A stretch of 64,000 nucleotides of DNA from Planctomycetota bacterium (GTDB taxonomy: Bacteria; Planctomycetota; UBA8742; UBA2392), in NCBI GenBank assembly GCA_019636195.1, contig JAHBYA010000001.1, positions 162,642 through 226,641 of the forward strand. The letters are read 5' to 3'. Position numbers and translations under genes: made by a program. The notes beneath the pieces are model-generated. The model did not search any database and was not told the origin of the DNA. It was given only the letters and a program-made list of their open reading frames with translations. Below are positions 54,670 through 63,225 of the stretch, in pieces. The stretch's first letter is position 1. Each line of letters opens with the position of its first letter.

Positions 54670-56256
54670 ATGTTTCTTGCAGATGCCGGCATGCTGCTGC
54701 TGGGACTCGCGCTGGGCGCGATTGTCGTTGGCGGGGCGTTGGCCGGGGCAGTGTTCATGGCCATGAAGGGGAAGGTGGCCGCAGCTCAGAAGCTTTCAAC
54801 CGGAGACGCCGAACGAATCAAGGAAGACGCAAAGAAAGAAGCAGAAAACATCCTGACCACTGCGCGCCTCGAGGCCCGCAACGAAGCCCTGAAGCATCGT
54901 GAGAAGATCGAGCAGGAACTCGAGAAGGACCGTCGCGAAGTCAAAGAGCTGGAAAAGCGCATCGCCAAGCGCGAAGAGTCCATCGAGCAGAAGTTTGAGA
55001 TGCTCGACAAGAAGGCCGACCAGCTTGAGTCGCGCCAGAAAGAAATCGACGCCGCCAAACAGAAGGCCGAAGCACTGACCGCCGACCGGGAAGCGGCATT
55101 GGCCGAAACGCGCGAGAAGCTCGCGCAGATCGCCGAGATGACTCCCGACGAAGCACGCCGCGAATTGCTGGCGCGCCTTGACGCCGAGCTCGTCGCCGAA
55201 AAGGCCGAGCGTATCAAGCAGATGGTCGAGAAGTCCGAAGAAGAGATCGGCGAGAAGGCCAAGTGGGTTGTCAGCCAGGCGATCTGCCGCCTTGCCAGCG
55301 AGCACACCGGCGAAACCACGACCAGCACGGTCGAGATCCCCAGCGATGAAGTGAAGGGCCGCATCATCGGCCGCGAAGGCCGCAACATCCGGCACTTCGA
55401 AAAGGTCACCGGCGTTGACGTGATCGTTGACGACACGCCGGGGCTGGTGGTGGTGTCGTGCTTTGACTCGGTGCGCCGCGAAATCGCCCGCCGCACGCTG
55501 GAAAAGCTGATCCAGGACGGGCGCATTCACCCGGCGCGCATCGAGGAAATCCATGAGATGTGCACCAAGGAAGTGGACAAGGAAATCGTCGAAGCCGGCA
55601 AGCAGATCCAGTTTGACGCCGACGTGCACAACGTGCACCCGAAGGCGCAACGCCTGCTGGGCCGCCTGAAGTTCCGCAGCAGCTACGGCCAGAACAACTA
55701 CAAACACAGTGTCGAAGTCGCCCACCTGTGCGGGATGATGGCCGCCGAGCTGGGCCTGGACGTGAAGCTGGCGCGGCGTTGCGGCCTGATGCACGACATC
55801 GGCAAAGCCATCGACCATGAAAAGGAAGGCGGGCACCCGCTGGTCGGCAAAGAATTCCTGATCAGCATCGGCGAGCGGCCCGAAGTGATTGAGGCCGCCG
55901 GCGGCCACCACGACCAGCCGATGCACCACAAGTATCCGTACGTGTCTTTGGCAGCGGCAGGTGACGCCATCAGCGCATCAAGGCCCGGCGCCCGTCGCGA
56001 AAGCATGGAGCGTTACGTCCAGCGGCTTACGGCACTGGAGGCCGTCGCCAAGAGCTTTGAAGGCGTAAGCGAAGCCTTCGCGGTGCAAGCCGGCCGCGAA
56101 CTGCGAGTGCTCGTGAACAGCACCAAGGTGACCGACGAACAAGCCCTGCTGATCTGCCGCCAGATGGCGGAGAAGATCGAAGACGAGCTCACGTACCCCG
56201 GCGAGATCAAGGTAACCCTGATGCGCGAAACCCGAGTCACCGAGTACGCCCGCTAG
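54670..56256 (+). CDS. rny: Ribonuclease Y
   Basis: Membrane-anchored endoribonuclease that initiates mRNA decay. The 528-residue protein has an N-terminal TM (about 5-30; LLLGLALGAIVVGGALAGAVF) and a long charged coiled coil (about 35-195; EALKHREKIEQELEKDRREVKELEKR). The KH domain (about 215-285; VEIPSDEVKGRIIGREGRNIR) is followed by the HD domain (about 340-440) with the metal ligands in KHSVEVAHLCG and CGLMHDIGKA. The family end EIKVTLMRETRVTEYAR is present. ATG 54670 has AAGGAGG 8 nt upstream. The preceding leader contains hairpins (54640-54660). Confidence 0.97.
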   Translation: MFLADAGMLLLGLALGAIVVGGALAGAVFMAMKGKVAAAQKLSTGDAERIKEDAKKEAENILTTARLEARNEALKHREKIEQELEKDRREVKELEKRIAKREESIEQKFEMLDKKADQLESRQKEIDAAKQKAEALTADREAALAETREKLAQIAEMTPDEARRELLARLDAELVAEKAERIKQMVEKSEEEIGEKAKWVVSQAICRLASEHTGETTTSTVEIPSDEVKGRIIGREGRNIRHFEKVTGVDVIVDDTPGLVVVSCFDSVRREIARRTLEKLIQDGRIHPARIEEIHEMCTKEVDKEIVEAGKQIQFDADVHNVHPKAQRLLGRLKFRSSYGQNNYKHSVEVAHLCGMMAAELGLDVKLARRCGLMHDIGKAIDHEKEGGHPLVGKEFLISIGERPEVIEAAGGHHDQPMHHKYPYVSLAAAGDAISASRPGARRESMERYVQRLTALEAVAKSFEGVSEAFAVQAGRELRVLVNSTKVTDEQALLICRQMAEKIEDELTYPGEIKVTLMRETRVTEYAR

Positions 56257-56260
56257 TCCA

Positions 56261-56281
56261 AGCCCATCGCGCAAGCGATGG
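56261..56281 (+). repeat. Intergenic palindromic repeat, copy 2
   Basis: Folds as CCATCGC-GCAA-GCGATGG, 5 nt after the rny stop. It is identical over 21 nt to the minus-strand copy at 25105-25085 after asd. Confidence 0.75.
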
Positions 56282-56293
56282 GGCAAGCCAATC

Positions 56294-56322
56294 AAACGCG
56301 CCGCCCCCAAAGCGGCGCGTTT
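56294..56322 (+). terminator. Rho-independent terminator after rny
   Basis: A perfect 11-bp stem (56294-56304 with 56312-56322; AAACGCGCCGC) with a 7-nt loop, 38 nt after the rny stop and just behind the palindromic repeat. The 3' arm ends in TTT. Confidence 0.7.
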
Positions 56323-56374
56323 GCCGTAATGCGGAATTCTCATCGAATTTCCAGAAATACTGTGGCAAGGCCAC

Positions 56375-56392
56375 TCGTTCGATATAGAACGA
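56375..56392. promoter_or_regulatory. Perfect inverted repeat, likely operator of the NmrA-like gene
   Basis: TCGTTC-GATATA-GAACGA, 6-bp arms with a 6-bp spacer, lies 31 nt upstream of the ATG in an AT-rich promoter region. A second short inverted repeat GTGGC-AAG-GCCAC adjoins it (56363-56375). The form suits a dimeric repressor of the TetR, MarR or HxlR type; no such gene is adjacent. Confidence 0.5.
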
Positions 56393-56423
56393 TTACTGGA
56401 CTTTACCGAACAGGAGAGAGACC

Positions 56424-57269
56424 ATGGCAGACAGAACGATTCTGATCACCGGCATTACCGGCCAGCAGGGCGGGGCCGTAGCGCAAGAGTTGACGGGCAA
56501 GGGCTTCAAGCTGCGGGGCTTGACCCGCAAACCGGACAGCGACAAAGCCAAGGCGCTGGCGGCCAAGGGCGTTGAGATCGTGAAAGGCGACCTTGATGAC
56601 GCGGGCTCGCTCAAGCAGGCGCTTAAAGGCGCCTGGGGCGTGTTTGCCGTCCAAAACACCTGGGAGGCAGGAGTAGAGAAAGAAGAAGAGCAAGGCAAGC
56701 GCATCGCGCAAATGGCCCGTGAGTCCGCTGTGCCGCACTTTGTGTACACGTCCGTGGGCAGCGCCCAGCGCAACACCGGCATCCCGCACTTTGAAAACAA
56801 GTGGCGCGTCGAGAACGTCGTGCGTCAACTTGACTTTCCCAGCCACGTGATCCTGCGCCCCGTGTTCTTCATGGAGAACCTGCCGTCGGCCTGGTTCCTC
56901 AATGGCGACAACCTTGGCACAGCCATGCAGCCGGGCACGAAACTGCAAATGATTGCCGTCGCCGATATCGGCCGCGTGGGCGCACGGGCGTTCACCGACG
57001 CCGAGAAACTCAATCGCCGCGAAATTGACCTCGCCGGCGACGCCGCCACCATGCCGCAAGCCGCCGAAGTGCTGGGCAAGCACCTTGGCCGCAAGATCAA
57101 CTTCGTGCAGTACCCCATTGAAGCCGTGCGTGCCAACAGCCAGGACTTTGCCCTCATGCTCGAGTGGTTTGACAATGTCGGCTACAACGCCGACATCGCC
57201 AAGCTTGACAGCGAGTTCGGCAAGATGACCCGGCTGGAAGACTGGGCCGCAAGCAACCTCAAGAAGTAG
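56424..57269 (+). CDS. NmrA-like NAD(P)-binding protein
   Basis: An atypical short-chain dehydrogenase of the NmrA/HSCARG group; 281 residues. The dinucleotide loop is LITGITGQQGGAVAQEL (GxxGxxG form), followed by LRGLTRKPDS, a typical NADP-preferring segment. Then come VKGDLDDAGSL, the FAVQNTWEAGVEKEEEQGKR segment, and YTSVGSAQRNTGIPHFENKW. The usual YxxxK catalytic pair is not evident, so it may be a redox sensor or a quinone/isoflavone reductase-like enzyme. CAGGAGAG precedes the ATG. It is probably controlled through the inverted repeat 31 nt upstream. Confidence 0.88.
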   Translation: MADRTILITGITGQQGGAVAQELTGKGFKLRGLTRKPDSDKAKALAAKGVEIVKGDLDDAGSLKQALKGAWGVFAVQNTWEAGVEKEEEQGKRIAQMARESAVPHFVYTSVGSAQRNTGIPHFENKWRVENVVRQLDFPSHVILRPVFFMENLPSAWFLNGDNLGTAMQPGTKLQMIAVADIGRVGARAFTDAEKLNRREIDLAGDAATMPQAAEVLGKHLGRKINFVQYPIEAVRANSQDFALMLEWFDNVGYNADIAKLDSEFGKMTRLEDWAASNLKK

Positions 57270-57286
57270 CATGATCGCGACACCCC

Positions 57287-57306
57287 AGGGCGCCCGCGGG
57301 CGCCCT
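57287..57306 (+). terminator. Hairpin after the NmrA-like gene
   Basis: A 9-bp stem AGGGCGCCC/GGGCGCCCT (57287-57295, 57298-57306) lies 17 nt after the stop. There is no U-run; the stem may tolerate a larger loop in practice. Confidence 0.45.
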
Positions 57307-57377
57307 GAGCAATTCCGGCGTCAACCCACGCTTTCGCCCCCGGGGCGCCGCGGGTAACATGAGACTTGAGGCAACCC

Positions 57378-58001
57378 ATGGGTATTGCAACCGATTTTCC
57401 GATTCGCAGCAAACCCGGTGAACCGCCGTGGGAACTGGCCACTTGGTACCCGAAGCAGGGCGCATGGACCAAGGACCAGTACCTCGACCTGACCGACAAT
57501 CGACGGGGAATTGAGTTCAACGCCGGCACGCTGGAGTTCTTGCCCATGGGCACCGAGGAGCATCAGCTCATACTCAAACGACTCTTCCTGCTGTTGAACA
57601 CTTTCGTTTCGGAGCGCAAACTCGGTGAAGTGCTGTTTGCCGGAATACGGGTTGAAACCGCACCGGAGAAGGTCCGCGAGCCAGATCTGGCATTTATGGG
57701 CAAGCAGAATGCAAGCCGCCGCTCAAACAGGCTGTGGCACGGCGCGGACCTGGTACTCGAGGTCGTCAGCCCGTCCTCAGGCGACCGCAAACGTGACCTT
57801 GAAGGCAAGGTGGCCGAGTACGCCCAGGCCGGCATTCCTGAGTACTGGATTGTCGATCCCGTCGAAGAACGCATCACTGTTCTTGCGTTGCGCGACGGCA
57901 AGTACGTCGAGCATTGCGTAGCCGAGGGTGCCGGGATTGCCACGTCCGCGTTGCTCGCCGGTTTCGGTGTCGAATCGGCAAAGGTTTTCACGGCGGAGTG
58001 A
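57378..58001 (+). CDS. Uma2-family (DUF820) PD-(D/E)xK nuclease-like protein
   Basis: A 207-residue protein of the Uma2 family, predicted restriction-endonuclease-like folds that are abundant in cyanobacteria, Chloroflexi and planctomycetes. The expected order is present: EDN-like start YLDLTDNRRGIEFNAGTLEFLPMGTEEH (Glu and His), then REPDLAFM (catalytic Asp), ADLVLEVVSPSS (Glu), and KVAEYAQAGIPEYWIVDP (Lys, Trp, Asp). GAGG lies 8 nt before ATG 57378. The biological role of the family is unknown. It stands alone, with no mobile element next to it. Confidence 0.9.
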   Translation: MGIATDFPIRSKPGEPPWELATWYPKQGAWTKDQYLDLTDNRRGIEFNAGTLEFLPMGTEEHQLILKRLFLLLNTFVSERKLGEVLFAGIRVETAPEKVREPDLAFMGKQNASRRSNRLWHGADLVLEVVSPSSGDRKRDLEGKVAEYAQAGIPEYWIVDPVEERITVLALRDGKYVEHCVAEGAGIATSALLAGFGVESAKVFTAE

Positions 58002-58024
58002 CGATCAGGGGACTGAGCATCCCT

Positions 58025-58492
58025 ATGCGCTGGAAAGCCACCTCAATCTGCCTGTTTCTGGCTGTCGGATGCGCACGGCAAGTCGCGCCGCTGCCCGAGC
58101 AATACGCCACAGTCAAAGCAATCGCTCCATCGCTGGATGAACGCGTGGAGCGAATCCATCGCCACGAGCTGACGTGGCGCCTGCCCAACAGTCACGCCCA
58201 GACCTGTTCAGACGACGCGAAAGGTATGCGCCTTGATCTGGCTCGCGCCAGTGTCCTGCTTGAGACACGGCAACTCGCGCGCAGCGTTACCACCGTCGAA
58301 CGCGGCAACCTGTTGGAAATGCTGCGATCGACGGCTGACGAGTTCGAGTTGTCCGTGGTCATTGCCCGCGTGCTCGCGGCTTGCGGGGTACCTCGAAGCG
58401 CCATTGAGGGCGCCGTTGATCCCACCACTGCCGCGTGGGATGGCTGGGATGCGGTCATTCGCGAAGGCCAGGCGATTCGCGAGCTTGGTTGA
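58025..58492 (+). CDS. Unknown small lipoprotein
   Basis: A 155-residue protein with signal peptide and lipobox (ATSICLFLAVGC, Cys about 16), then a soluble helical domain rich in Arg and Glu. I recognise no family. Two further cysteines (TCSDD and AACGV) might form a disulfide in the periplasm. It begins 23 nt after the Uma2 stop and may share that transcript. No strong Shine-Dalgarno is visible, so the start is chosen for the signal peptide. Confidence 0.6.
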   Translation: MRWKATSICLFLAVGCARQVAPLPEQYATVKAIAPSLDERVERIHRHELTWRLPNSHAQTCSDDAKGMRLDLARASVLLETRQLARSVTTVERGNLLEMLRSTADEFELSVVIARVLAACGVPRSAIEGAVDPTTAAWDGWDAVIREGQAIRELG

Positions 58493-58548
58493 CGTTTTTC
58501 TCCGTGAACTCCGGGCGCTCCGTGGTTGAATCCGGAAAGGAGACAACC

Positions 58549-58932
58549 ATGCCCACCATCTTCAGCAAGATCGTAGTAGGCGAAATCCCGTGCCACAAAG
58601 TATGGGAAGACGCCAGGCACTTGGCGTTTCTCGACATCAATCCCTGGTGCTACGGGCACACGCTGGTTGTGCCCAAGGCCGAGCACGCCTACCTCTTCGA
58701 TATGCCTGCCGCTGACTACGCCGCACTGCACGCGGCTGCCAGGACCGTCGCGCAGACACTCAAGGCCAAGCTGGGTTGCGCCCGCGTGTGCAGCATGGTG
58801 GTCGGGTACGAAGTTCCGCACGTTCACGTCCACTTGTTCCCCAGCAACAGCATGAAGGACTTTCTGCCCCACGGCCCGACGCAGATGTCGCCCAAGCCGG
58901 ACTTCGCGCAAATCATGGCGAAGCTACAGTAG
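58549..58932 (+). CDS. HIT-family nucleotide hydrolase/transferase
   Basis: A 127-residue histidine-triad protein. FSKIVVGEIPCHKVWEDARHLAFLDINPWCYGHTLVVPKAEH matches the HIT N-terminal part, and the catalytic triad is in VPHVHVHLFP (HxHxH). These enzymes hydrolyse AMP-linked substrates such as AMP-lysine or Ap4A. GGAAAGGAG lies 6 nt before ATG 58549, a strong start signal. It is followed within 10 nt by the CHAD gene. Confidence 0.93.
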   Translation: MPTIFSKIVVGEIPCHKVWEDARHLAFLDINPWCYGHTLVVPKAEHAYLFDMPAADYAALHAAARTVAQTLKAKLGCARVCSMVVGYEVPHVHVHLFPSNSMKDFLPHGPTQMSPKPDFAQIMAKLQ

Positions 58933-58939
58933 TGCGCAC

Positions 58940-59797
58940 ATGCCTCCCTCAGCAGAACAGTTTATGCGCACATGGCTGCAAGGTCGTCGCGACGTCATCA
59001 GCGGACTGGTGCAGGCGCTTGACGTCGCACACCCCGACGCCAACACCGTGCATGACTTGCGCGTAGCCGTGCGGCGCATGCGCTCTGTGTGGCGCCTGTG
59101 GCGCAAGTTGCTGCCTGTTTCAGCGATTCGTGATGCCTGCCGGGCGCTGATGCGTGCGCTCAATGACTTGCGTGACCTTGATGTGCTGCTTGAGCGCGTT
59201 GCAGCAGCCCATGACCCGCGCCTGCAACCTGCGTTGGATGTCCTCGCTGCGCGCCGGGCCGACCTTGCGCCATCGGCTGTCTCCGCTGTGCAGGCTCAGC
59301 ATTGGCCGGCGCTTGAGGCGGCGATGACTGAATCGCTGGCATCTACCTGGCCGCAGAAACTCTCGCGACCGGCGCCCACGGTCGCACTATCCGTCATTCG
59401 GCTGGCGTTGCGAGAGTTTCGCGCGGCCCTCGCCGACGCCGCAGCAAAGCCGAGCCCGAGGCGACTGCACGAGCTGCGCATAGCGGGCAAACGGCTGCGC
59501 TATGGTCTGGAGTTGCATGGCGGTGCCGACGCCAAGGGCACACTGCGCAGACTGCAGCGCTTCCAGGACCGCCTGGGCGATTACCTTGACGCGCGGATCG
59601 CTGCCGCGACTGTGCGCAAGCTGCGTGCCGCGAGCGACTTTGACAGCACCGCGCGCGCCGCGCTGGGCGCGCTGGTGAAGTCCCTGGCCCATGAGGCAAG
59701 GACCCGAGCCGACGAACTGCCGCAGGTGCTTGCGTCAGCCGAGGTCATTCGCTGGAAGACACTCAAAGGCAAACTGGCCAAGGGAGGCCGCAAGTGA
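58940..59797 (+). CDS. CHAD-domain protein
   Basis: A 285-residue alpha-helical protein, a single CHAD domain. Conserved His/Arg helices appear twice, as expected for the internal repeat: VHDLRVAVRRMRSVWRLWRKLL (about 36-57) and LHELRIAGKRLRYGLEL (about 175-191). CHAD domains bind polyphosphate through these basic faces. The GTG start of sixA overlaps the stop, so the two genes are coupled. It probably links polyphosphate with the phosphatase next door (inference). Confidence 0.9.
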   Translation: MPPSAEQFMRTWLQGRRDVISGLVQALDVAHPDANTVHDLRVAVRRMRSVWRLWRKLLPVSAIRDACRALMRALNDLRDLDVLLERVAAAHDPRLQPALDVLAARRADLAPSAVSAVQAQHWPALEAAMTESLASTWPQKLSRPAPTVALSVIRLALREFRAALADAAAKPSPRRLHELRIAGKRLRYGLELHGGADAKGTLRRLQRFQDRLGDYLDARIAAATVRKLRAASDFDSTARAALGALVKSLAHEARTRADELPQVLASAEVIRWKTLKGKLAKGGRK

Positions 59798-60285
59798 AGC
59801 TGATTATTGTTCGCCACGCGCCAGCATTTGACCGCGACGCCAAACGCTGGCCCGACGACAGTCAACGCCCGCTTACCAAACGCGGCGCCGAGAAGTTTCG
59901 CAAAGCCGCGGCAGGCCTGGTGAAGCTGGTGCCCGACGTGGCGTTGTGTCTGACCAGCCCTTTTCGCAGGGCCTCCCGTACAGCCGAATTGCTGGAGCAA
60001 GCCGGCTGGCCCAAAGCCAGAATGCTGCATGAGCTTGAGCCGGGCGTGGACCCGGACATCGTGGCCAACGCGCTCGCCAAGCTGAAAGCGAAGGGGTCGA
60101 TTGCAATCGTCGGCCACGAGCCCGCGCTGTCAGAGCTGACGGCGTTTCTGCTCGGCCTGCCAAGCCCGCCCTTCGAGTACAGGAAAGGCGGCGCGGCGTG
60201 CCTGGAGTTTACGGGCTTCTCTGGTGCCGGTCTCGGCCGGCTGAAATGGCTTGCAACGCCGAAGCTTCTACGCGCGGCCCGATAA
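59794..60285 (+). CDS. sixA: SixA-type histidine phosphatase
   Basis: A 163-residue histidine-phosphatase (phosphoglycerate-mutase fold) protein. IIVRHAPAFDRDAKRWPDDSQRPLTKRGAEKF carries the RH(A) catalytic motif and the SixA signature. LTSPFRRASRTAELL and IAIVGHEPALSELTAFLLG hold the second catalytic His. SixA removes phosphate from phosphohistidine. GTG start overlaps the CHAD stop; CHAD and SixA are often neighbours or fused. It converges with the ABC transporter, 4 bp between stops. Confidence 0.88.
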   Translation: MKLIIVRHAPAFDRDAKRWPDDSQRPLTKRGAEKFRKAAAGLVKLVPDVALCLTSPFRRASRTAELLEQAGWPKARMLHELEPGVDPDIVANALAKLKAKGSIAIVGHEPALSELTAFLLGLPSPPFEYRKGGAACLEFTGFSGAGLGRLKWLATPKLLRAAR

Positions 60286-60289
60286 CGCA

Positions 60290-62101
60290 TTAATCCTGAT
60301 GAACAATGGAGTCTACTGTGCCGGACTGCACGGCCCACAAATCGGCGTACGTGCCGCCGTGGGTGATCAGGCTTTCGTGGGTGCCTTCTTCCTCTACTGC
60401 GCCGTCCTTGATCACGATGATTCGGTCGGCCTTTCTTATCGTGCTTAGCCGGTGCGCGATCACCAGCGCCGTGCGGCCGGCTGTCAGTTCTTCGAGATTC
60501 TGCTGGATCATGCGCTCGGTTTCTGTGTCCACGCTGCTGGTGGCTTCGTCCAGCACCAGGATCGGCGCGTCCTTCAGCAATGCCCGCGCGATGCTCAGGC
60601 GCTGCCTTTGCCCGCCGCTCAGCTTGATGCCGCGCTCGCCGACAATCGTCTCATAGCCCTCGGGCAGGCTTTGGACAAAGTCGTCAAACTGGGCGTGGCG
60701 GCTGGCCTCGACCACCTTTTCCAGCAGCACATCGACGCCGGGGTAGGCGATGTTCTCACGAATCGTGCCGTGGAACAGAAACACGTCCTGGCTTACCAGC
60801 GCAATCTGGCGCCTTAGATCCTCCTGCCGCACTTGGCGCACGTCGATGCCGTCAACCTTGATCGCACCCTCATTTACGTCATACAACCGCAACAGCAGCT
60901 TGATCAGCGTGCTTTTGCCCGCGCCCGTGGTTCCCGCAATGCCGACCATTTCGCCGGCCATGACGTGTAAAGACAGGCCGTTCAGCACCGGCTCGCGGTT
61001 GCGATAGCGAAAGAACACGCTGTCGAACTCGACTTCGCCCCGTGCGCGCTGCATGGGCACGGGCTCGGCGGGGTCCTGCACCGCGCTGGGCGTATCGAGC
61101 AAGCCGAACACGCGCGTGGCACTGGCCTTGGCGCGCTGGTAGTCGTCAAACGTCTGGCCCAGCCGCGTCAGCGGCCACAGCAGGCGCTGGATCATCATGC
61201 AGAACAGCACTAGCTCGCCGGCGGTCAGCCTGCCCTGCATCACCCACCAGCCGCCCAGCACAATCACCGCCGCAAAGCCCAGCGCGATGCCCATGCGCAC
61301 AATCGGGATGAACACGCTGTTCAGCTTGATCGCGTGGTGGTTGGCTTTGCGGTAGGCTTCGCTGGCTTGCTCGACGCGCTCGGCCTCGTAGTTTTCGGCG
61401 GTAAAGCTTTTGATCACGAGTATGCCGCCGATGTTGTTTTCAAGGCGGCTGGCGACGTCGCCCACAGATTCGCGGACTTTGCGGTACCGCGGCTCAAGCA
61501 TTTTGCTGAACTTGAAGCTGCCGTAGATGATCACCGGCATGGTCAGAAGGCCGATGGCGGCCAGCGGCGGCGAAATCAGCGTCATCACAGTCCCGGCGAA
61601 CGCCAGCAGCACGAACAGTTGGACAATTTCGTTGAAGGCGTTGTTCAGGAAGCGCTCAAGCTGGTTTACGTCATCGTTGAGCATCGCCAGTGTCTTGCCC
61701 AGCCGATGCTCTTCAAAAAACCGGATCTCGCGCAGCTGCATGCGCCGGTAGGCATCAATGCGCAGCCGGTGCTGCATGTTTTGCGCGATCGTCATAAAGC
61801 CGTAGGCGTAGCCCCATTGCGAAAGGCTCTCCAGGCCGAAAATCACCACCGTCAGCACAGCCAGAAAGACAATCTGCGCAAACATGTCCGACAACCCGAC
61901 CCAGCCCATGAAGGCCGGCGCGTTGCCGGTGACGCTGTCAATCAGCCACGCGACCAGGATGGGCGGGGCAAGGTCCAGCACCTTGTTGGTGACGCTGGAC
62001 AGGATTGATGCTGAAAGGCGCCCGCGCATCGGCCCCAGATAGGCGAACAGCCGCCACATCGGGCGGGGGGCGGTCTGCAACAGCGCGTCAACATCGGCCA
62101 T
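60290..62101 (-). CDS. ABC exporter, MsbA/lipid-A-exporter-like (half transporter)
   Basis: A 603-residue half transporter with fused membrane and ATPase domains. Six TMs span about 25-320 (SSVTNKVLDLAPPILVAWLIDSVTG; MFAQIVFLAVLTVVIFGLE; IVQLFVLLAFAGTVMTLI). The nucleotide-binding domain has Walker A GTTGAGKST, Q-loop LVSQDVFLFHGTIRENIAY, signature LSGGQRQRLSIARALL, Walker B ILVLDEATSSVD and H-loop VIAHRLSTI. The family includes MsbA and many drug or peptide exporters; the substrate is not predictable. ATG start at 62101. It is divergent from mutM across an inverted repeat. Confidence 0.92.
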   Translation of the reverse strand: MADVDALLQTAPRPMWRLFAYLGPMRGRLSASILSSVTNKVLDLAPPILVAWLIDSVTGNAPAFMGWVGLSDMFAQIVFLAVLTVVIFGLESLSQWGYAYGFMTIAQNMQHRLRIDAYRRMQLREIRFFEEHRLGKTLAMLNDDVNQLERFLNNAFNEIVQLFVLLAFAGTVMTLISPPLAAIGLLTMPVIIYGSFKFSKMLEPRYRKVRESVGDVASRLENNIGGILVIKSFTAENYEAERVEQASEAYRKANHHAIKLNSVFIPIVRMGIALGFAAVIVLGGWWVMQGRLTAGELVLFCMMIQRLLWPLTRLGQTFDDYQRAKASATRVFGLLDTPSAVQDPAEPVPMQRARGEVEFDSVFFRYRNREPVLNGLSLHVMAGEMVGIAGTTGAGKSTLIKLLLRLYDVNEGAIKVDGIDVRQVRQEDLRRQIALVSQDVFLFHGTIRENIAYPGVDVLLEKVVEASRHAQFDDFVQSLPEGYETIVGERGIKLSGGQRQRLSIARALLKDAPILVLDEATSSVDTETERMIQQNLEELTAGRTALVIAHRLSTIRKADRIIVIKDGAVEEEGTHESLITHGGTYADLWAVQSGTVDSIVHQD

Positions 62102-62133
62102 GGCGAGTGTTTAGCAAAGGGTCCGCAGATATA

Positions 62134-62203
62134 CACGGATGGGCGCGGATGGCTTTGCCAAGTGGCCTGCCATGCAATCTGTGTCCATCTGTGTCCATCT
62201 GTG
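62134..62203. repeat. Imperfect inverted repeat between the ABC exporter and mutM
   Basis: The 19-nt arms at 62134-62152 and 62185-62203 are complementary except for G/A differences (CACGGATGGGCGCGGATGG against CACAGATGGACACAGATGG). The right arm is partly a tandem repeat, TGTGTCCATC twice (62180-62199). It occupies most of the 115-bp divergent promoter region. It looks like a dispersed repeat rather than an operator. Confidence 0.55.
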
Positions 62204-62216
62204 GCAAAAGCCTTAC

Positions 62217-63092
62217 ATGCCTGAGCTGCCGGAAGTTGAGGTCACGCGCCGCAAGATTGCGCCCGCCCTTGTGGGACGCGTGATTGCGGGCGTGCGCACC
62301 ACCGCGCCAAGCTATTTCTTTTTGACACCGCCCCCACTGCTGAAGCGGCGGCTCAAGGGACGAACGGTCACGGCCCTTGCGCGCGTGGGCAAATACCTGC
62401 TGGCAACGCTGGATGACGGCTCGCGGCTGCTGATTCACTTGGGCATGACCGGGCAGTTGTTTGTGCAGGGCAGCAGCAGCTTGCGCCTGCTTTCGTCCAC
62501 CGCCCGCGCGACGCTCAAGCCCGAGCAGCAACCGGCCTTCAAGCCGGACAAGCACACCCACCTGCGGCTGTCGTTCTCCGACGGCGGGCCGGAAGTGTGG
62601 TTCCGCGACACGCGCAAGTTCGGCAAGGTCAAGTGGCTGGCGCCGGGCGAACGCGATGCGCGGCTTGCCAAGCTTGGCCCGGACGCGCTGGAAGTCACCG
62701 GCGCCGAGTTTCACGCAACGGCGCGGCGGCGACGAGTGCCCGTCAAGACGGTGCTGCTGGACCAGGGCGTACTTGCGGGTGTGGGCAACATTTACGCGGA
62801 CGAGGCGCTGTTTCTGACGGGCCTGCGCCCGACGCGCAAGGCGAACACGCTGTCGCGGGCGCAGTGCAGCAGGTTGGTGGCCAGCGTGCAGCGCGTGCTG
62901 AAGCGCAGTATTGAAACCGGCGGCAGCAGCATCAGCGATTACGTTGCGCCCGATGGCCAGGACGGTGCCTACCAGGACGAGCGCATGGTCTATGACCGCG
63001 AGGGCCAACCCTGCAAAGTCTGCGGGGCGCCAATCAAACGCGTCGTGATTGGCCAGCGTAGCGCGCACTTTTGCCCGAAGTGCCAGAACTAG
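62217..63092 (+). CDS. mutM: Formamidopyrimidine-DNA glycosylase
   Basis: Base-excision repair enzyme that removes 8-oxoguanine and ring-opened purines. The 291-residue protein begins MPELPEVEVTRRKIAP, with Pro2 nucleophile and Glu3, and has GKYLL with the conserved Lys, HLGMTGQ, FRDTRKFGK, DQGVLAGVGNIYADEALF, and the C-terminal zinc finger CKVCGAP ... FCPKCQ. I start at ATG 62217 because Pro2/Glu3 must be N-terminal; the frame is open further upstream. Length is normal. There is no strong Shine-Dalgarno. Confidence 0.96.
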   Translation: MPELPEVEVTRRKIAPALVGRVIAGVRTTAPSYFFLTPPPLLKRRLKGRTVTALARVGKYLLATLDDGSRLLIHLGMTGQLFVQGSSSLRLLSSTARATLKPEQQPAFKPDKHTHLRLSFSDGGPEVWFRDTRKFGKVKWLAPGERDARLAKLGPDALEVTGAEFHATARRRRVPVKTVLLDQGVLAGVGNIYADEALFLTGLRPTRKANTLSRAQCSRLVASVQRVLKRSIETGGSSISDYVAPDGQDGAYQDERMVYDREGQPCKVCGAPIKRVVIGQRSAHFCPKCQN

Positions 63093-63225
63093 CGGTTGGA
63101 GCTTGGAGTTCAGGCGTTGGAGCCTGGAGCGGTTGCGGTTCTCGTTGGCTAATGCGGTTTCAGTTGCGTTGGCCCCCGACCCTGACCATTGACCATTGCC
63201 CCTCACCCATTGATCATTGCGGCCC

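Noticed and set aside
63093..63225. Short repetitive units TTGGAG and GACCATT before the NFACT gene
   Set aside because: Low-complexity, irregular copies with no palindrome or conserved spacing. Not enough to call an attachment site or element.
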